From NCBI GenBank assembly GCA_013696945.1, contig JACCXQ010000110.1, positions 1 to 15,026 of the forward strand: a stretch of DNA of 15,026 bases, given 5' to 3'. Below the pieces are notes generated by a model that searched no databases, was not told the origin of the DNA, and saw nothing but the letters and a program-made list of their open reading frames with translations. Positions 1 through 6,592 of the stretch are shown in pieces. How positions within the stretch are numbered: position 1 is the stretch's first letter; every line of letters starts with the position of its first letter. This DNA is from Chloroflexota bacterium (GTDB lineage: Bacteria; Chloroflexota; Limnocylindria; Limnocylindrales; CSP1-4). The position numbers were made by a program, and so were the translations under genes.

Positions 1-1128
1 GGAATGGACCCCGTACGTGTAGCCACGGTCCTCGCGCAGGAGCTGGTTGAGGCGCGAGCTGAACTGCCCGCCGAGGATCGTGTTGAGGACGCTCACCGCG
101 TGGAAGTCCGGCGTCGAGCGCGGGATCCCCAGGTGCCCGATCCGCACCTCGGATTGCGGGGAGCCCGGACGGTCGACGACCACGACGCGCGAGCCGGCGT
201 TCGCGGTCGTCGGGTACGACGGATCCGATGATGCCGCGGGCTGCCACGCGTCGAATGCCGCCTCCACGAGCTGTGGGACCTCGAGGCCGGTCAGGTCACC
301 GGCAATGACGAACGTGGCGCCGCTCGGGTCGGCCAGCCGCGCGTGGGTCGCGAGGACCGCCGTCCGGTCCAGCTCGGGGACCGTCACTTCCGTTCCGGCC
401 AGCGGACGGCTGTACGGCGTAGCAGCGTCATACACGATCTCGGGGAACACGCGTTCGATCCGCCGCCGTGGGTCGGCGCGCGCCTGCATCAGGTCGTTGA
501 CACGCTCATCGCGCAGCCGATCGACCTCGGACTCGGGGAAGCCCGGCTCGAGCACTACCTCCGCGAGCAGCGCCAAGGCCTGCGCGAAGCGCGAGCGCGG
601 GACGCTGATCCCGGCGACCAGGCTCTCCCAGCCAGCCTCCGCCTCGAGGTCGGCCCCCAGCCGCTCCGTCGCCTCGATGAGCTCGATGGCGTCGCGCCGC
701 GCCGTCCCCTCCGTCATCGCGCGCGCCGTCAGCACGGTGACACCCGCTCGGTCGCGAGGCTCGATCGCGGCGCCACCGGGGAACACGAGCTGAGCATTGA
801 GCAGCGGCCGCCCGGGCAGATGCGCCGTGATGACCGTGAGCCCGTTGGCGATACGGACCCGCTCGAACGCGGGGAACCGGTACTCGCGGGGTGGGCCGGG
901 TCGGGGCCTGATGTCGAGGATCGCCAGCGGGCCTGCCGTCGGGACCGGTGTCGGCGGTGCGTCCGCCTCGGCCTCGCGCAGGTCCGCATCGGTGATGACG
1001 ACCGCCGACGAACGCTCTTCTGCGATCAGAGGATCGCCCGCCGTATCGACCGTCACTGGCCCATCCGCAGCGGATCCCGCCAGCGGATCGTCCATCGATG
1101 GGTCGATGGGGTCGTGAAGGTCGCTCAC
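1..1128 (-). CDS. M16 peptidase-like protein, non-catalytic R/Y subunit (partial, cut by left edge)
   Basis: My own reading of the minus strand from GTG at 1128 gives 376 open codons running off the left edge. It has the M16 (pitrilysin/mitochondrial processing peptidase) layout: an 80-residue Asp/Ala/Pro-rich N-terminus, then RIANGLTVI (residues 92-100) and FPGGAAIEPRDRAG (116-129). Where active members have HxxEH, this one reads V132-L-T-A135-R136, so all three key residues are gone. Near the edge it has LLREDRGYTYGV, placing Arg365 and Tyr372 seven residues apart like the substrate-binding R/Y pair of the family. In known two-subunit M16B enzymes one chain carries zinc and the other the R/Y pair, and this fits the second role. 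The GTG overlaps the stop of the upstream M16 gene (GTGA), so the two are translationally coupled. The C-terminal end is outside the window. Confidence 0.88.
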   Translation of the reverse strand, partial: MSDLHDPIDPSMDDPLAGSAADGPVTVDTAGDPLIAEERSSAVVITDADLREAEADAPPTPVPTAGPLAILDIRPRPGPPREYRFPAFERVRIANGLTVITAHLPGRPLLNAQLVFPGGAAIEPRDRAGVTVLTARAMTEGTARRDAIELIEATERLGADLEAEAGWESLVAGISVPRSRFAQALALLAEVVLEPGFPESEVDRLRDERVNDLMQARADPRRRIERVFPEIVYDAATPYSRPLAGTEVTVPELDRTAVLATHARLADPSGATFVIAGDLTGLEVPQLVEAAFDAWQPAASSDPSYPTTANAGSRVVVVDRPGSPQSEVRIGHLGIPRSTPDFHAVSVLNTILGGQFSSRLNQLLREDRGYTYGVHS

Positions 1129-2441
1129 GCGGCTTCCTCGAGCCCTGCCAGCGGCACGTAAGTGATGACCGCGCGGTTGTCTGACCGGAAGACGCTCGCC
1201 GCGGCATCGCGGATGGCTTCCGGATCGACCGCCAGGTAACGCCCCAGCTGCTCGTTGATCAGCTCGGGACGATCGAAGTAGGTGGCGTACATGGACAGTC
1301 GATCGGCGACCTCGTCGACGCGCCCGAGGGCCGCGAGCTCGGCCGACTCGACGAGCGCGCGGGCACGGTCCAGCTCGTCGTCAGTGACCCTCTCGTGGGT
1401 CAGCCGTTCGAGCTCCTCGAGAAGGGCCGCCTCGACCGTGGCCGCGTCGCTCTCTGGACGCGCCGTGACCCAGCCGGCGTAGATCGACGCCCCGGACACG
1501 AGCGGGAGTGCGAAGGCCGTGACGTCCTGGGCGATCCGGCGGTCCCGGACGAGCGTCCGGTGGAGCCGGCTGCCCCTGCCTCCGGCCAGGATCTGTGAGG
1601 CCATCTCGAGTGCATCGAACTCGGGCGTCCCGAACGGCGGCATCCGAAAGCCGACATGCACGCGCTCGAGCGGGACACGGTCGGGGACGATCTCGCGGAT
1701 CTCCCTGCCGATGACCGGCTCGATGGCAGGGTCGGGCCGCTCCGGGAAGGCACCGGCCGGAGCGATCGGCCCGAAGAATCGCTCCGCAGCGTCGAGCGCA
1801 GGCCCCTCATCGATGTCCCCGACGATCGACAGTACCGCGTTGTCCGGCGCGTACCAGGTCCGGAAGAACGCAACGACGTCTTCGACGCTTGCCGCGTCGA
1901 GATCCTCCATCGAGCCGATCGGCGTGTGGTGGTAAGGATGTCCGGTCGGGAACACGGCCGCCATGAGCTTCTCGTAGAACGAGCCGTACGGGCGATTGTC
2001 GTACGACTGCCGCTTCTCGTTCTTGACCACCTCGCGCTGGTTGTCCAGGTTGTCCTGACTGAGCGCGTCGAGCAGTGTCGCCATGCGGTCCGCCTCGAGC
2101 CACAGCCCAAGCTCAAGCTGGTGGGAGGGAAGCGTCTCGAAGTAGTTGGTCCGATCGAAGAACGTCGTGGCGTTGTTGACCCCGCCCGCGCCCTGCACGA
2201 TGGCCATGTGCTCGGCCTTCGCCACGTGGCGCGAGCCCTGGAACATGAAGTGCTCGAACAGGTGTGCGAAGCCCGTCTTCCCGGGCACTTCGTGCTTCGA
2301 CCCGACGTCATACCAGAGGTTGATGGCCACGACGGGGGCGATCCGATCCGCTGCCACGATCACGCGGAGGCCGTTCTGGAGCCGGCGCTCGCTGTATCGC
2401 ACGACGGGCAGGTCTGGATCGGAGGCGCGCCCGGGGGACAT
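1125..2441 (-). CDS. M16 family zinc metallopeptidase, catalytic subunit
   Basis: The 438-residue protein matches the usual length of bacterial M16B peptidases. With the ATG at 2441, the zinc motif HLFEH lies at residues 60-64 (His60, Glu63 catalytic base, His64). The third ligand is probably Glu142 in QREVVKNEK, 78 residues after the second His, as in pitrilysin-type enzymes. The GGVNNATTFFDRTNYFE stretch is the usual strand after the active helix. The C-terminal half keeps SRLHRTLVRDRRIAQDV, but the R/Y substrate-binding pair is replaced by Val and Gln, so it probably needs the downstream R/Y subunit, with which it overlaps by 4 bases. No signal peptide is visible, so it is probably cytoplasmic. 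The frame stays open to a GTG at 2513, adding 24 Ala/Thr/Pro residues. I prefer 2441 because of family length, a TACGAT element 7 bases before the ATG, and because 2513 runs into the divergent promoter. Confidence 0.92.
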   Translation of the reverse strand: MSPGRASDPDLPVVRYSERRLQNGLRVIVAADRIAPVVAINLWYDVGSKHEVPGKTGFAHLFEHFMFQGSRHVAKAEHMAIVQGAGGVNNATTFFDRTNYFETLPSHQLELGLWLEADRMATLLDALSQDNLDNQREVVKNEKRQSYDNRPYGSFYEKLMAAVFPTGHPYHHTPIGSMEDLDAASVEDVVAFFRTWYAPDNAVLSIVGDIDEGPALDAAERFFGPIAPAGAFPERPDPAIEPVIGREIREIVPDRVPLERVHVGFRMPPFGTPEFDALEMASQILAGGRGSRLHRTLVRDRRIAQDVTAFALPLVSGASIYAGWVTARPESDAATVEAALLEELERLTHERVTDDELDRARALVESAELAALGRVDEVADRLSMYATYFDRPELINEQLGRYLAVDPEAIRDAAASVFRSDNRAVITYVPLAGLEEAA

Positions 2442-2448
2442 GCCTCTG

Positions 2449-2454
2449 ATCGTA
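2449..2454 (-). promoter_or_regulatory. Possible -10 element of the M16 operon (leaderless)
   Basis: Minus-strand TACGAT is followed by exactly seven bases and then the ATG at 2441, so transcription would begin at or next to the start codon. No Shine-Dalgarno sequence and no convincing -35 box are visible. The call rests on the -10 match and spacing only. Confidence 0.35.
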
Positions 2455-2506
2455 CCAGCGGGGGTCGCATCGGCGGCCGGCGCGCCCGTTGCCGAGGGGT
2501 CGGTAC

Positions 2507-2535
2507 TTGACACTTCGCGACGCTCGTGTTAGAAA
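2507..2535 (+). promoter_or_regulatory. Sigma-70-type promoter of the ArsR-family gene
   Basis: A perfect -35 TTGACA (2507-2512) is followed after 17 bases by TAGAAA (2530-2535), a four-of-six -10 match. The GTTAG-N8-CTAAC palindrome (2528-2545) covers the -10 and probably the start point. A regulator bound there would block RNA polymerase. Confidence 0.7.
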
Positions 2536-2545
2536 TCCATCTAAC
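2528..2545 (+). promoter_or_regulatory. Palindromic operator GTTAG-N8-CTAAC (site 1)
   Basis: GTTAG (2528-2532) and CTAAC (2541-2545) are exact inverted repeats around eight bases; here the dyad extends to six (GTTAGA/TCTAAC). A further GTTAG half-site lies at 2550-2554. The same 18-base layout recurs at 4029-4046 and nowhere else that I saw. The position over the promoter of a winged-helix regulator suggests autorepression, which is inference. Confidence 0.65.
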
Positions 2546-2553
2546 GTCAGTTA

Positions 2554-2559
2554 GGGAGG
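2554..2559 (+). promoter_or_regulatory. Ribosome binding site fixing the GTG start at 2569
   Basis: GGGAGG lies nine bases before the GTG at 2569. The nearer ATG at 2561 is in another frame and only one base from this site, so the GTG is preferred. Confidence 0.7.
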
Positions 2560-2568
2560 TATGAAGCA

Positions 2569-3687
2569 GTGGCTCGCACGACATCCGAGGGCCGACGCCG
2601 CGGAGGACCCGTCATGCCGGCCGTCACACCTCGCCCCATCGTCCGCGACTTCGGCGGCCTCCAGGGTCGGCCGGAGGTGACGTTCGATCCACGGACCGTC
2701 TTCGACTTCGTCATCAGCCTGAACGTCGCGGCTGGTGAGGAGGCGGACCTCCTGCCGGAGGATGCCGCATGGCTGCGCCGAGCTCGCGAGACATTGCCGG
2801 CCGGGCTACAGCGCGACCTCGACAAGTGCTTCGGGGAGACCTCCATGGGCGCCTTCCATGCGCTCCCTTCGGTCGTCCTCGCGCGGCCGGACGTGGAGGA
2901 CGCGGAGGGCTTCATGGCAGCGATGCAGGAGCTCCAGCCGGACGGCCTGGTACGCCTCCTTCTCGCCGACCTGTTGCGCCAGGCGGATGCCGACGAGATG
3001 ACCGACCGCATCCTGGCCGGCGACAGCGACGCGCTCGACGAGGCCAAGGTTCGGTTCGATGAGTTCAACAAGGGCGAGATCATGACCTTCCTCCGCGATC
3101 CGGTGCCTGCCGTGGCGCGGATGGTGACGGTCCTGGAGGCCTGGCTCCCCAGCTATCAGCAGATCGAGCCGCGAGTCCGCGAGATGCTCGACCGGGACAT
3201 CGCGGGACGGCGTCAGGACCGCGAGTCGCTCGCCCAGGACGCACTCCTGGAGAAGACGACTGGTGGCATCCGGTGGCTTCCGGAGCCGCGCGTGCGCCGC
3301 ATCGTCATGGCACCGTCGTACTTCGCGCGGCCGTACAACTACATCTACCAGGGCAGCGATTGGCGTCTGTTCGCATACCCCGTTGCGGACACCGCGATCG
3401 GCCCGACCGATGCAGGCGTCCCGCCCCAGGCAGTCGTGCGGCTGTACCGTGCCCTGGGCGACGTCACGCGGATGCGCACCCTCAAGCTGCTCGCCGACCG
3501 CGACTACTACCTGACCGAGCTCGCGCAGCACCTCGAGCTCTCCAAGCCGACCATGAAGCACCACCTCGCGCTGCTCCGCGCGGCCGGCCTGGTGACGGTC
3601 ACCGAAGAGGGCAGCCTCACCTACTACAGCCTCCGCCGCGAGCGGTTGGAGGAGGCGGGCGTCGAGCTCCGCCGATTCATCGGTTAG
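2569..3687 (+). CDS. ArsR-family winged-helix regulator with long N-terminal domain (DUF5937-like)
   Basis: This 372-residue protein is much longer than a classical ArsR repressor (about 100 residues). The C-terminal 85 residues are a winged helix: VVRLYRALGDVTRMRTLKLL (289-308), then a helix-turn-helix LTELAQHLELSKPTMKHHL (about 315-333), and a wing ending in GSLTYYSLR. The N-terminal 285 residues are a predicted mostly helical domain like that of the DUF5937-containing ArsR-like regulators common in high-GC Gram-positives and Chloroflexota, where it is thought to sense a ligand. No metal-binding Cys cluster is present (the only Cys is at 87), so arsenic or metal sensing is unlikely. Start: GTG with a good ribosome site. 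It is divergent from the M16 operon and probably regulates itself and the small gene at 4123 through shared palindromes. The effector is unknown. Confidence 0.88.
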   Translation: MARTTSEGRRRGGPVMPAVTPRPIVRDFGGLQGRPEVTFDPRTVFDFVISLNVAAGEEADLLPEDAAWLRRARETLPAGLQRDLDKCFGETSMGAFHALPSVVLARPDVEDAEGFMAAMQELQPDGLVRLLLADLLRQADADEMTDRILAGDSDALDEAKVRFDEFNKGEIMTFLRDPVPAVARMVTVLEAWLPSYQQIEPRVREMLDRDIAGRRQDRESLAQDALLEKTTGGIRWLPEPRVRRIVMAPSYFARPYNYIYQGSDWRLFAYPVADTAIGPTDAGVPPQAVVRLYRALGDVTRMRTLKLLADRDYYLTELAQHLELSKPTMKHHLALLRAAGLVTVTEEGSLTYYSLRRERLEEAGVELRRFIG

Positions 3688-3796
3688 CCGATCAGGAAGG
3701 GCATCGACGGCAGCAGCGGACGTCCGACTCGCTGGATGGCGGGCCGGCGGCCGGGAACGCTTACCCCGTCGTGCGCCGCCAACCTCCTGAGCACCA

Positions 3797-3810
3797 GATC
3801 TCCAGTGGGA
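3797..3810 (+). repeat. Direct repeat GATCTCCAGTGGGA, copy 1
   Basis: Exact 14-base match to 3924-3937; the next eight bases also match at five positions (GTGGAACG against CGGGAAGG). The copies are 127 bases apart in a non-coding interval. The role is unknown. Confidence 0.6.
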
Positions 3811-3923
3811 GTGGAACGAATGGCAGGCGTCCTGGGTCTTTCGCATCGTTCTCCTGGTCGGAACGTGGCATACGAGCGACGGCACGCGGTCGTGTGAGCG
3901 ACTTGAGGGCTGACCACCACGTG

Positions 3924-3937
3924 GATCTCCAGTGGGA
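3924..3937 (+). repeat. Direct repeat GATCTCCAGTGGGA, copy 2
   Basis: Second exact copy of the 14-base repeat, about 90 bases before the palindrome upstream of the small gene at 4123. It could be a binding site or a remnant of local duplication. Confidence 0.6.
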
Positions 3938-4028
3938 CGGGAAGGTCCGGGCCGAAGGGGCGCCGGAATGATCCCCCAGCCGGGTCACAACGCCAAGAGC
4001 GGCGCGCCGGCCTTCGGCAATGGTCCGT

Positions 4029-4046
4029 GTTAGATGAAACGCTAAC
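4029..4046 (+). promoter_or_regulatory. Palindromic operator GTTAG-N8-CTAAC (site 2)
   Basis: GTTAG (4029-4033) and CTAAC (4042-4046) frame eight bases, the same arms and spacing as site 1 before the regulator gene, although the central bases differ. It lies upstream of the small gene at 4123, where no clear -35 can be seen. It is the natural second target of the regulator at 2569. Confidence 0.62.
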
Positions 4047-4122
4047 AAGAGGGAAAGAGATGTTCACAGTCCACCAAACCGAGATCGCCACTCTGAGGAC
4101 GAAACAAGAAAGGAAGGGTCCG

Positions 4123-4365
4123 ATGAACACATTCGAACTGCTTGCGGCCGATCAGGACGCCGCGATCCGTCACCAAGTCGAGCGACGGCTGCGTGTGGCC
4201 CGCCAGCTCGAGGCCGCCTGGCACGATGCTCCGCGCCCGCGCCCGCGCCCCGTCGCTCGGCGCATTCGTGCCCGGCTGGGCGAGATCCTCGTCTCGACCG
4301 GGACGCTCATCGCCGGGCCAGCCGAGGACTGCGCTCCGGCAGACGCCCTGGGTCGACCCGCCTAA
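4123..4365 (+). CDS. Small Arg-rich hypothetical protein, putative target of the ArsR-family regulator
   Basis: The 80-residue protein is of unrecognised family. It has a helical, charged N-terminal half (FELLAADQDAAIRHQVERRLRVARQLEAAW), a PRPRPRP linker (about residues 43-49) and a second basic helix (RRIRARLGEILVSTGTLIAG) that could be amphipathic and sit on a membrane. No signal peptide, Cys pair or catalytic motif is seen. An AAGGAAGGG ribosome site precedes the ATG at 4123. In-frame ATG at 4060 (GAGGG upstream, 101 residues) and GTG at 4027 are alternatives. I reject 4027 because it places the operator inside the gene, and disfavour 4060 because the codons between 4060 and 4122 lack the strong G/C third-position bias seen downstream. 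A shared operator suggests co-regulation with the gene at 2569. Confidence 0.68.
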   Translation: MNTFELLAADQDAAIRHQVERRLRVARQLEAAWHDAPRPRPRPVARRIRARLGEILVSTGTLIAGPAEDCAPADALGRPA

Positions 4366-4377
4366 GGGCACCGCGCC

Positions 4378-4908
4378 TCATCCGACGGTGACCACCAGGG
4401 CGGCGAGGCTGTCGATGCCCGCCAGCACGTGGACGGCCGCAAATCCCTCGCGGTCGAGATGACCCATCGATCGGCGCATCAGCCGATGCTGGCGTCGAAC
4501 GACCCATGCCGGCACCATCCGCCCCGGGCGCTCGGAATTCCATGCCAGACACTGGTCGAGCGGCGTGTCGAGGACGATGGCGACGGCAGGGCGTTCCCAT
4601 GCGGCCGCAAGGTCGATCAACGCCGCACGCGACGCGAACAGCACGTTCGTTGCGTCGATGACCGTGAGCTGCCCCGATCGCAACCGTTCATCGGCGGCTA
4701 GGTGCAGTGCCCGAAAGGCTTCCTCGGAGATCCGCTGATCGCGCGCATCTCCCGATAGGCGCTCGCGAAACGCGTCCGACGAGAGGATGACGGACGCCGC
4801 GAAGTGCCGCGCGGCGAAGGTCGTCTTCCCGGCACCGGCCGGACCGACGAGGAGCACGAGGGCTTCGGCTGGGATCGTGATGGGCTCACGGCGCGATGGC
4901 TCTCGCAT
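4378..4908 (-). CDS. Stand-alone P-loop polynucleotide-kinase-like protein
   Basis: This 176-residue protein has the size and motifs of the kinase domain of T4/bacterial Pnkp: Walker A GPAGAGKT (22-29), the DxxR motif in SSDAFR (Asp45, the general base position; Arg48), VIDATN (83-88, Walker B-like strand), and a lid with Arg127/Arg130. In this family the enzyme phosphorylates 5'-OH ends of RNA or DNA using ATP. The phosphatase and ligase domains found in full Pnkp are absent. Some relatives annotated only as AAA-family ATPase may act on other substrates, so the substrate is inferred. It is convergent with the small gene at 4123 (12-base gap) and divergent from the transporter at 4966. There is no Shine-Dalgarno sequence, but TAGCGT lies eight bases before the ATG, which suggests a leaderless message. 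Confidence 0.85.
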   Translation of the reverse strand: MREPSRREPITIPAEALVLLVGPAGAGKTTFAARHFAASVILSSDAFRERLSGDARDQRISEEAFRALHLAADERLRSGQLTVIDATNVLFASRAALIDLAAAWERPAVAIVLDTPLDQCLAWNSERPGRMVPAWVVRRQHRLMRRSMGHLDREGFAAVHVLAGIDSLAALVVTVG

Positions 4909-4916
4909 GGGGCTGC

Positions 4917-4922
4917 ACGCTA
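4917..4922 (-). promoter_or_regulatory. Possible -10 element of the kinase gene (leaderless)
   Basis: Minus-strand TAGCGT is followed by eight bases and the ATG at 4908, with no Shine-Dalgarno sequence between. Weak on its own, but it repeats the pattern seen before three other genes in the window. Confidence 0.3.
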
Positions 4923-4948
4923 CCGCGTCCGACGTCGGCCGTGGCGCC

Positions 4949-4954
4949 TACGAT
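4949..4954 (+). promoter_or_regulatory. Possible -10 element of the MFS transporter gene
   Basis: TACGAT, identical to the element before the M16 operon, is followed by 11 bases and the GTG at 4966. A start point near 4961 would leave a leader of about four bases. No -35 is recognisable. Confidence 0.35.
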
Positions 4955-4965
4955 GGCGGACGTTC

Positions 4966-6294
4966 GTGGACGTCACGCCCGGGATCGCCACTGCTCCCCT
5001 GCCCCCGCTCGACGGCGGGCGCCCGCGCGCGGCCCTGCCGATGAGCCAACTGGTCAACCTCTCGGTCTACTGGCTGGGGCTGACCGCCATCTGGGCCGGA
5101 CTGGACGCGACGATCCTCCCGGCTCGAGTGCAGGAGATGGTCGGCGAGGCGAACCTCGGGCGCGGGCTGCTCATCGTGATCCTCGCCGGCGTGCTCATGC
5201 CGGTCGTCATCCAGCCCACGGTCGGCATCGTCTCGGACCACACGACCAGTCGATGGGGAAGGCGGAAGCCCTACATCGCGATCGGCGCAGTGCTTGACGT
5301 CGTGTTCCTCGCGGCGATCGCGCTGTCGCAGGAGTACCTCGCGCTCGTCGTCCTTTACATCCTCCTCCAGTTCTCCTCGAACCTTGCCCAGGGGCCGTTC
5401 CAGGGCTACATGCCGGACCTCGTGCCGGCGTCCCAGGTCGGCCGCGCAAGCGGCTTCATGGGCCTGATGATCGTGCTGGGCCAGGTCGGCGGGACGCTCA
5501 TCGCCTCGCTCGGCCTGGCGCTCGCACCGGCCGGGACGTCGCCCGCGGAGGCGCTGTTCTGGCCGACCATCGGCCTGGGCCTGCTGGAGCTCGCGACAGC
5601 GATCGTGCTGATCGTCCGAGTCGATGACGGCCCGCCCGGCCTGCCGCGGGGGAGCCGTTCCTGGGGATCGGTCGCCCGGTCTGCGTGGGGGATGGACCTC
5701 CTCCGCGAGCGCAGCTTCGTCTGGCTCGTGGCCTCGCGCCTCTGCTTCCTGGCGGCGACTGGCGCGATCGTGCGCTTCGCCAAGCCGTACCTGGAGCGTT
5801 CGATGGGTATGACGGTCCAGGAGGCGGGCGCGTTCATCAACGTCGCGCTCATCGCGGTCGTCATCCCGACCGCCCTCACGGTGATCCCCGCCGCGCGACT
5901 GTCGGACCGGCTCGGCCGCAAGTCGCTCATCTATGCCGCGTGCCTGCTCGGCGCGGGCGGCCTCCTCGGCGTCGCGCTGGCGCCGAGCTTCGCTGTCGCC
6001 GTCATCGCCCTCGCGTTCGTGGGTGTCGGTGCGGGTGCGTTCCTGGCGGTCGACTGGGCGCTGATGACCGACATCATCCCGAAGGAGACCGCGGGGCGGT
6101 ACATGGGTATCTCCAACGTGGGCACAGCGATGGCCGGTCCCGTGGCACTCGTCCTCGCGGGTCCGGTACTCGATGCCGTGTACGCCACGGATCCGGCATC
6201 CAGCCCGCGGGCCGCCTACCTCGTCGGGGTCTGTTTCTTCGTCCTTGCTGCCATCCTGCTCCATCCGGTCGATCCGACGCGGCGCGAGTCATAG
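4966..6294 (+). CDS. MFS transporter, GPH/SLC45-like sugar transporter type
   Basis: About 442 residues with roughly 12 hydrophobic helices, the standard length of a major facilitator superfamily carrier. The loop after helix 2 reads SDHTTSRWGRRKPYI, the form of motif A typical of glycoside-pentoside-hexuronide and sucrose-type carriers. The equivalent loop in the second half is RLSDRLGRKS. A GYMPDLVP segment in the first half also fits this group. It sits in the cytoplasmic membrane and probably carries a sugar or other small organic solute with a cation; the substrate cannot be read from sequence. Start: the frame is open back to 4804, but that region lies inside the divergent kinase gene. 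GTG 4966 keeps the PPLDGGRPRAALP stretch usual before helix 1, and has TACGAT 11 bases upstream. ATG 5041 is the alternative. Confidence 0.88.
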   Translation: MDVTPGIATAPLPPLDGGRPRAALPMSQLVNLSVYWLGLTAIWAGLDATILPARVQEMVGEANLGRGLLIVILAGVLMPVVIQPTVGIVSDHTTSRWGRRKPYIAIGAVLDVVFLAAIALSQEYLALVVLYILLQFSSNLAQGPFQGYMPDLVPASQVGRASGFMGLMIVLGQVGGTLIASLGLALAPAGTSPAEALFWPTIGLGLLELATAIVLIVRVDDGPPGLPRGSRSWGSVARSAWGMDLLRERSFVWLVASRLCFLAATGAIVRFAKPYLERSMGMTVQEAGAFINVALIAVVIPTALTVIPAARLSDRLGRKSLIYAACLLGAGGLLGVALAPSFAVAVIALAFVGVGAGAFLAVDWALMTDIIPKETAGRYMGISNVGTAMAGPVALVLAGPVLDAVYATDPASSPRAAYLVGVCFFVLAAILLHPVDPTRRES

Positions 6295-6334
6295 CGGACT
6301 TCGCTCGGAGCTCAGGTCCGCGGCGGATCCGGCC

Positions 6335-6372
6335 GTCCAGCGGACGAATCGGAGGACGAACCCGGCTCGCCG
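6335..6372 (+). repeat. 38-base direct repeat, copy 1
   Basis: Matches 6406-6443 at 33 of 38 positions, 71 bases apart. The unit contains GGACGAA twice (6342-6348 and 6354-6360) and ends in CCCGGCTCGCCG. Its first half TCCAGCGGACGAA (6336-6348) is an exact inverted match to 6543-6555. Confidence 0.8.
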
Positions 6373-6405
6373 GCGCCGGTCGGGCTCCTCGGCCGTGGGA
6401 TGTCC

Positions 6406-6443
6406 GTTCAGTGGACGAACAGGAGGACGAACCCGGTTCGCCG
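6406..6443 (+). repeat. 38-base direct repeat, copy 2
   Basis: Second copy, differing from the first at five positions, mostly C to T changes. Again it contains GGACGAA twice. GGACGAACC (6425-6433) can pair with GGTTCGTCC (6469-6477) across a 35-base loop. Confidence 0.8.
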
Positions 6444-6468
6444 AGGTCCGGGGAGGGTTTCGTCGGCC

Positions 6469-6555
6469 GGTTCGTCCGCGGCATGGACCGTCGACCGTCG
6501 GCGTCGGTCGCTCGACCGCTCACCCGGCGCTTGCCTCGCTGGTTCGTCCGCTGGA
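6469..6555 (-). repeat. Two inverted partial copies of the GGACGAA repeat
   Basis: On the minus strand the core reads GCGGACGAACC at about 6469-6479 and TCCAGCGGACGAACC at 6541-6555. The second is a perfect 13-base inverted partner of copy 1 (6336-6348). Together with the direct copies there are six GGACGAA cores in about 210 bases, in both orientations. Confidence 0.7.
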
Positions 6556-6592
6556 TGGACGCGACTGGACGGGACCGTGGGAACTGCCGGGT

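Larger units (their letters stand above)
3688..4028 (+). other. Non-coding interval with a 14-base direct repeat
   Basis: No reading frame here has a ribosome site or the codon bias of the neighbours, and open frames on either strand look like chance. It begins with the short palindrome ATCGG-TTAG-CCGAT (3679-3692) spanning the stop of the regulator, a 5-bp stem with no T-tract. It also holds two copies of GATCTCCAGTGGGA (3797-3810 and 3924-3937). I see no tRNA or recognisable structured RNA. It is less GC-rich than the genes toward its right end. Confidence 0.6.

Noticed and set aside
343..1161. Open frames on both strands at 47-1207
   Set aside because: They are shadows of the partial minus-strand M16 gene, whose frame stays open to the window edge and shows family motifs.
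2569..3687. Metal or arsenic sensing by the ArsR-family protein
   Set aside because: The only cysteine is at position 87, far from the winged helix, and no His/Asp metal cluster is evident.
3679..3692. ATCGG-TTAG-CCGAT palindrome as a terminator or third operator
   Set aside because: The stem is only five bases with no T-tract, and it lacks the CTAAC partner arm of the operator motif.
2806..3885. 359-codon minus-strand frame opposite the ArsR-family gene
   Set aside because: No ribosome site or recognisable domain; it overlaps a gene with a clear winged helix.
4027..4365. Longer start (GTG 4027) for the small protein
   Set aside because: It would put the shared palindrome inside the coding region, and the added codons lack the G/C third-position bias of the rest.
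4948..6264. 438-codon open frame on the minus strand opposite the transporter
   Set aside because: Antisense to a clear membrane transporter; its composition (Arg/Asp/Glu/His) is the mirror of hydrophobic codons.
6335..6443. CRISPR-like array
   Set aside because: Only two direct copies, imperfect, with a 33-base gap, no further regular spacing and no cas genes.
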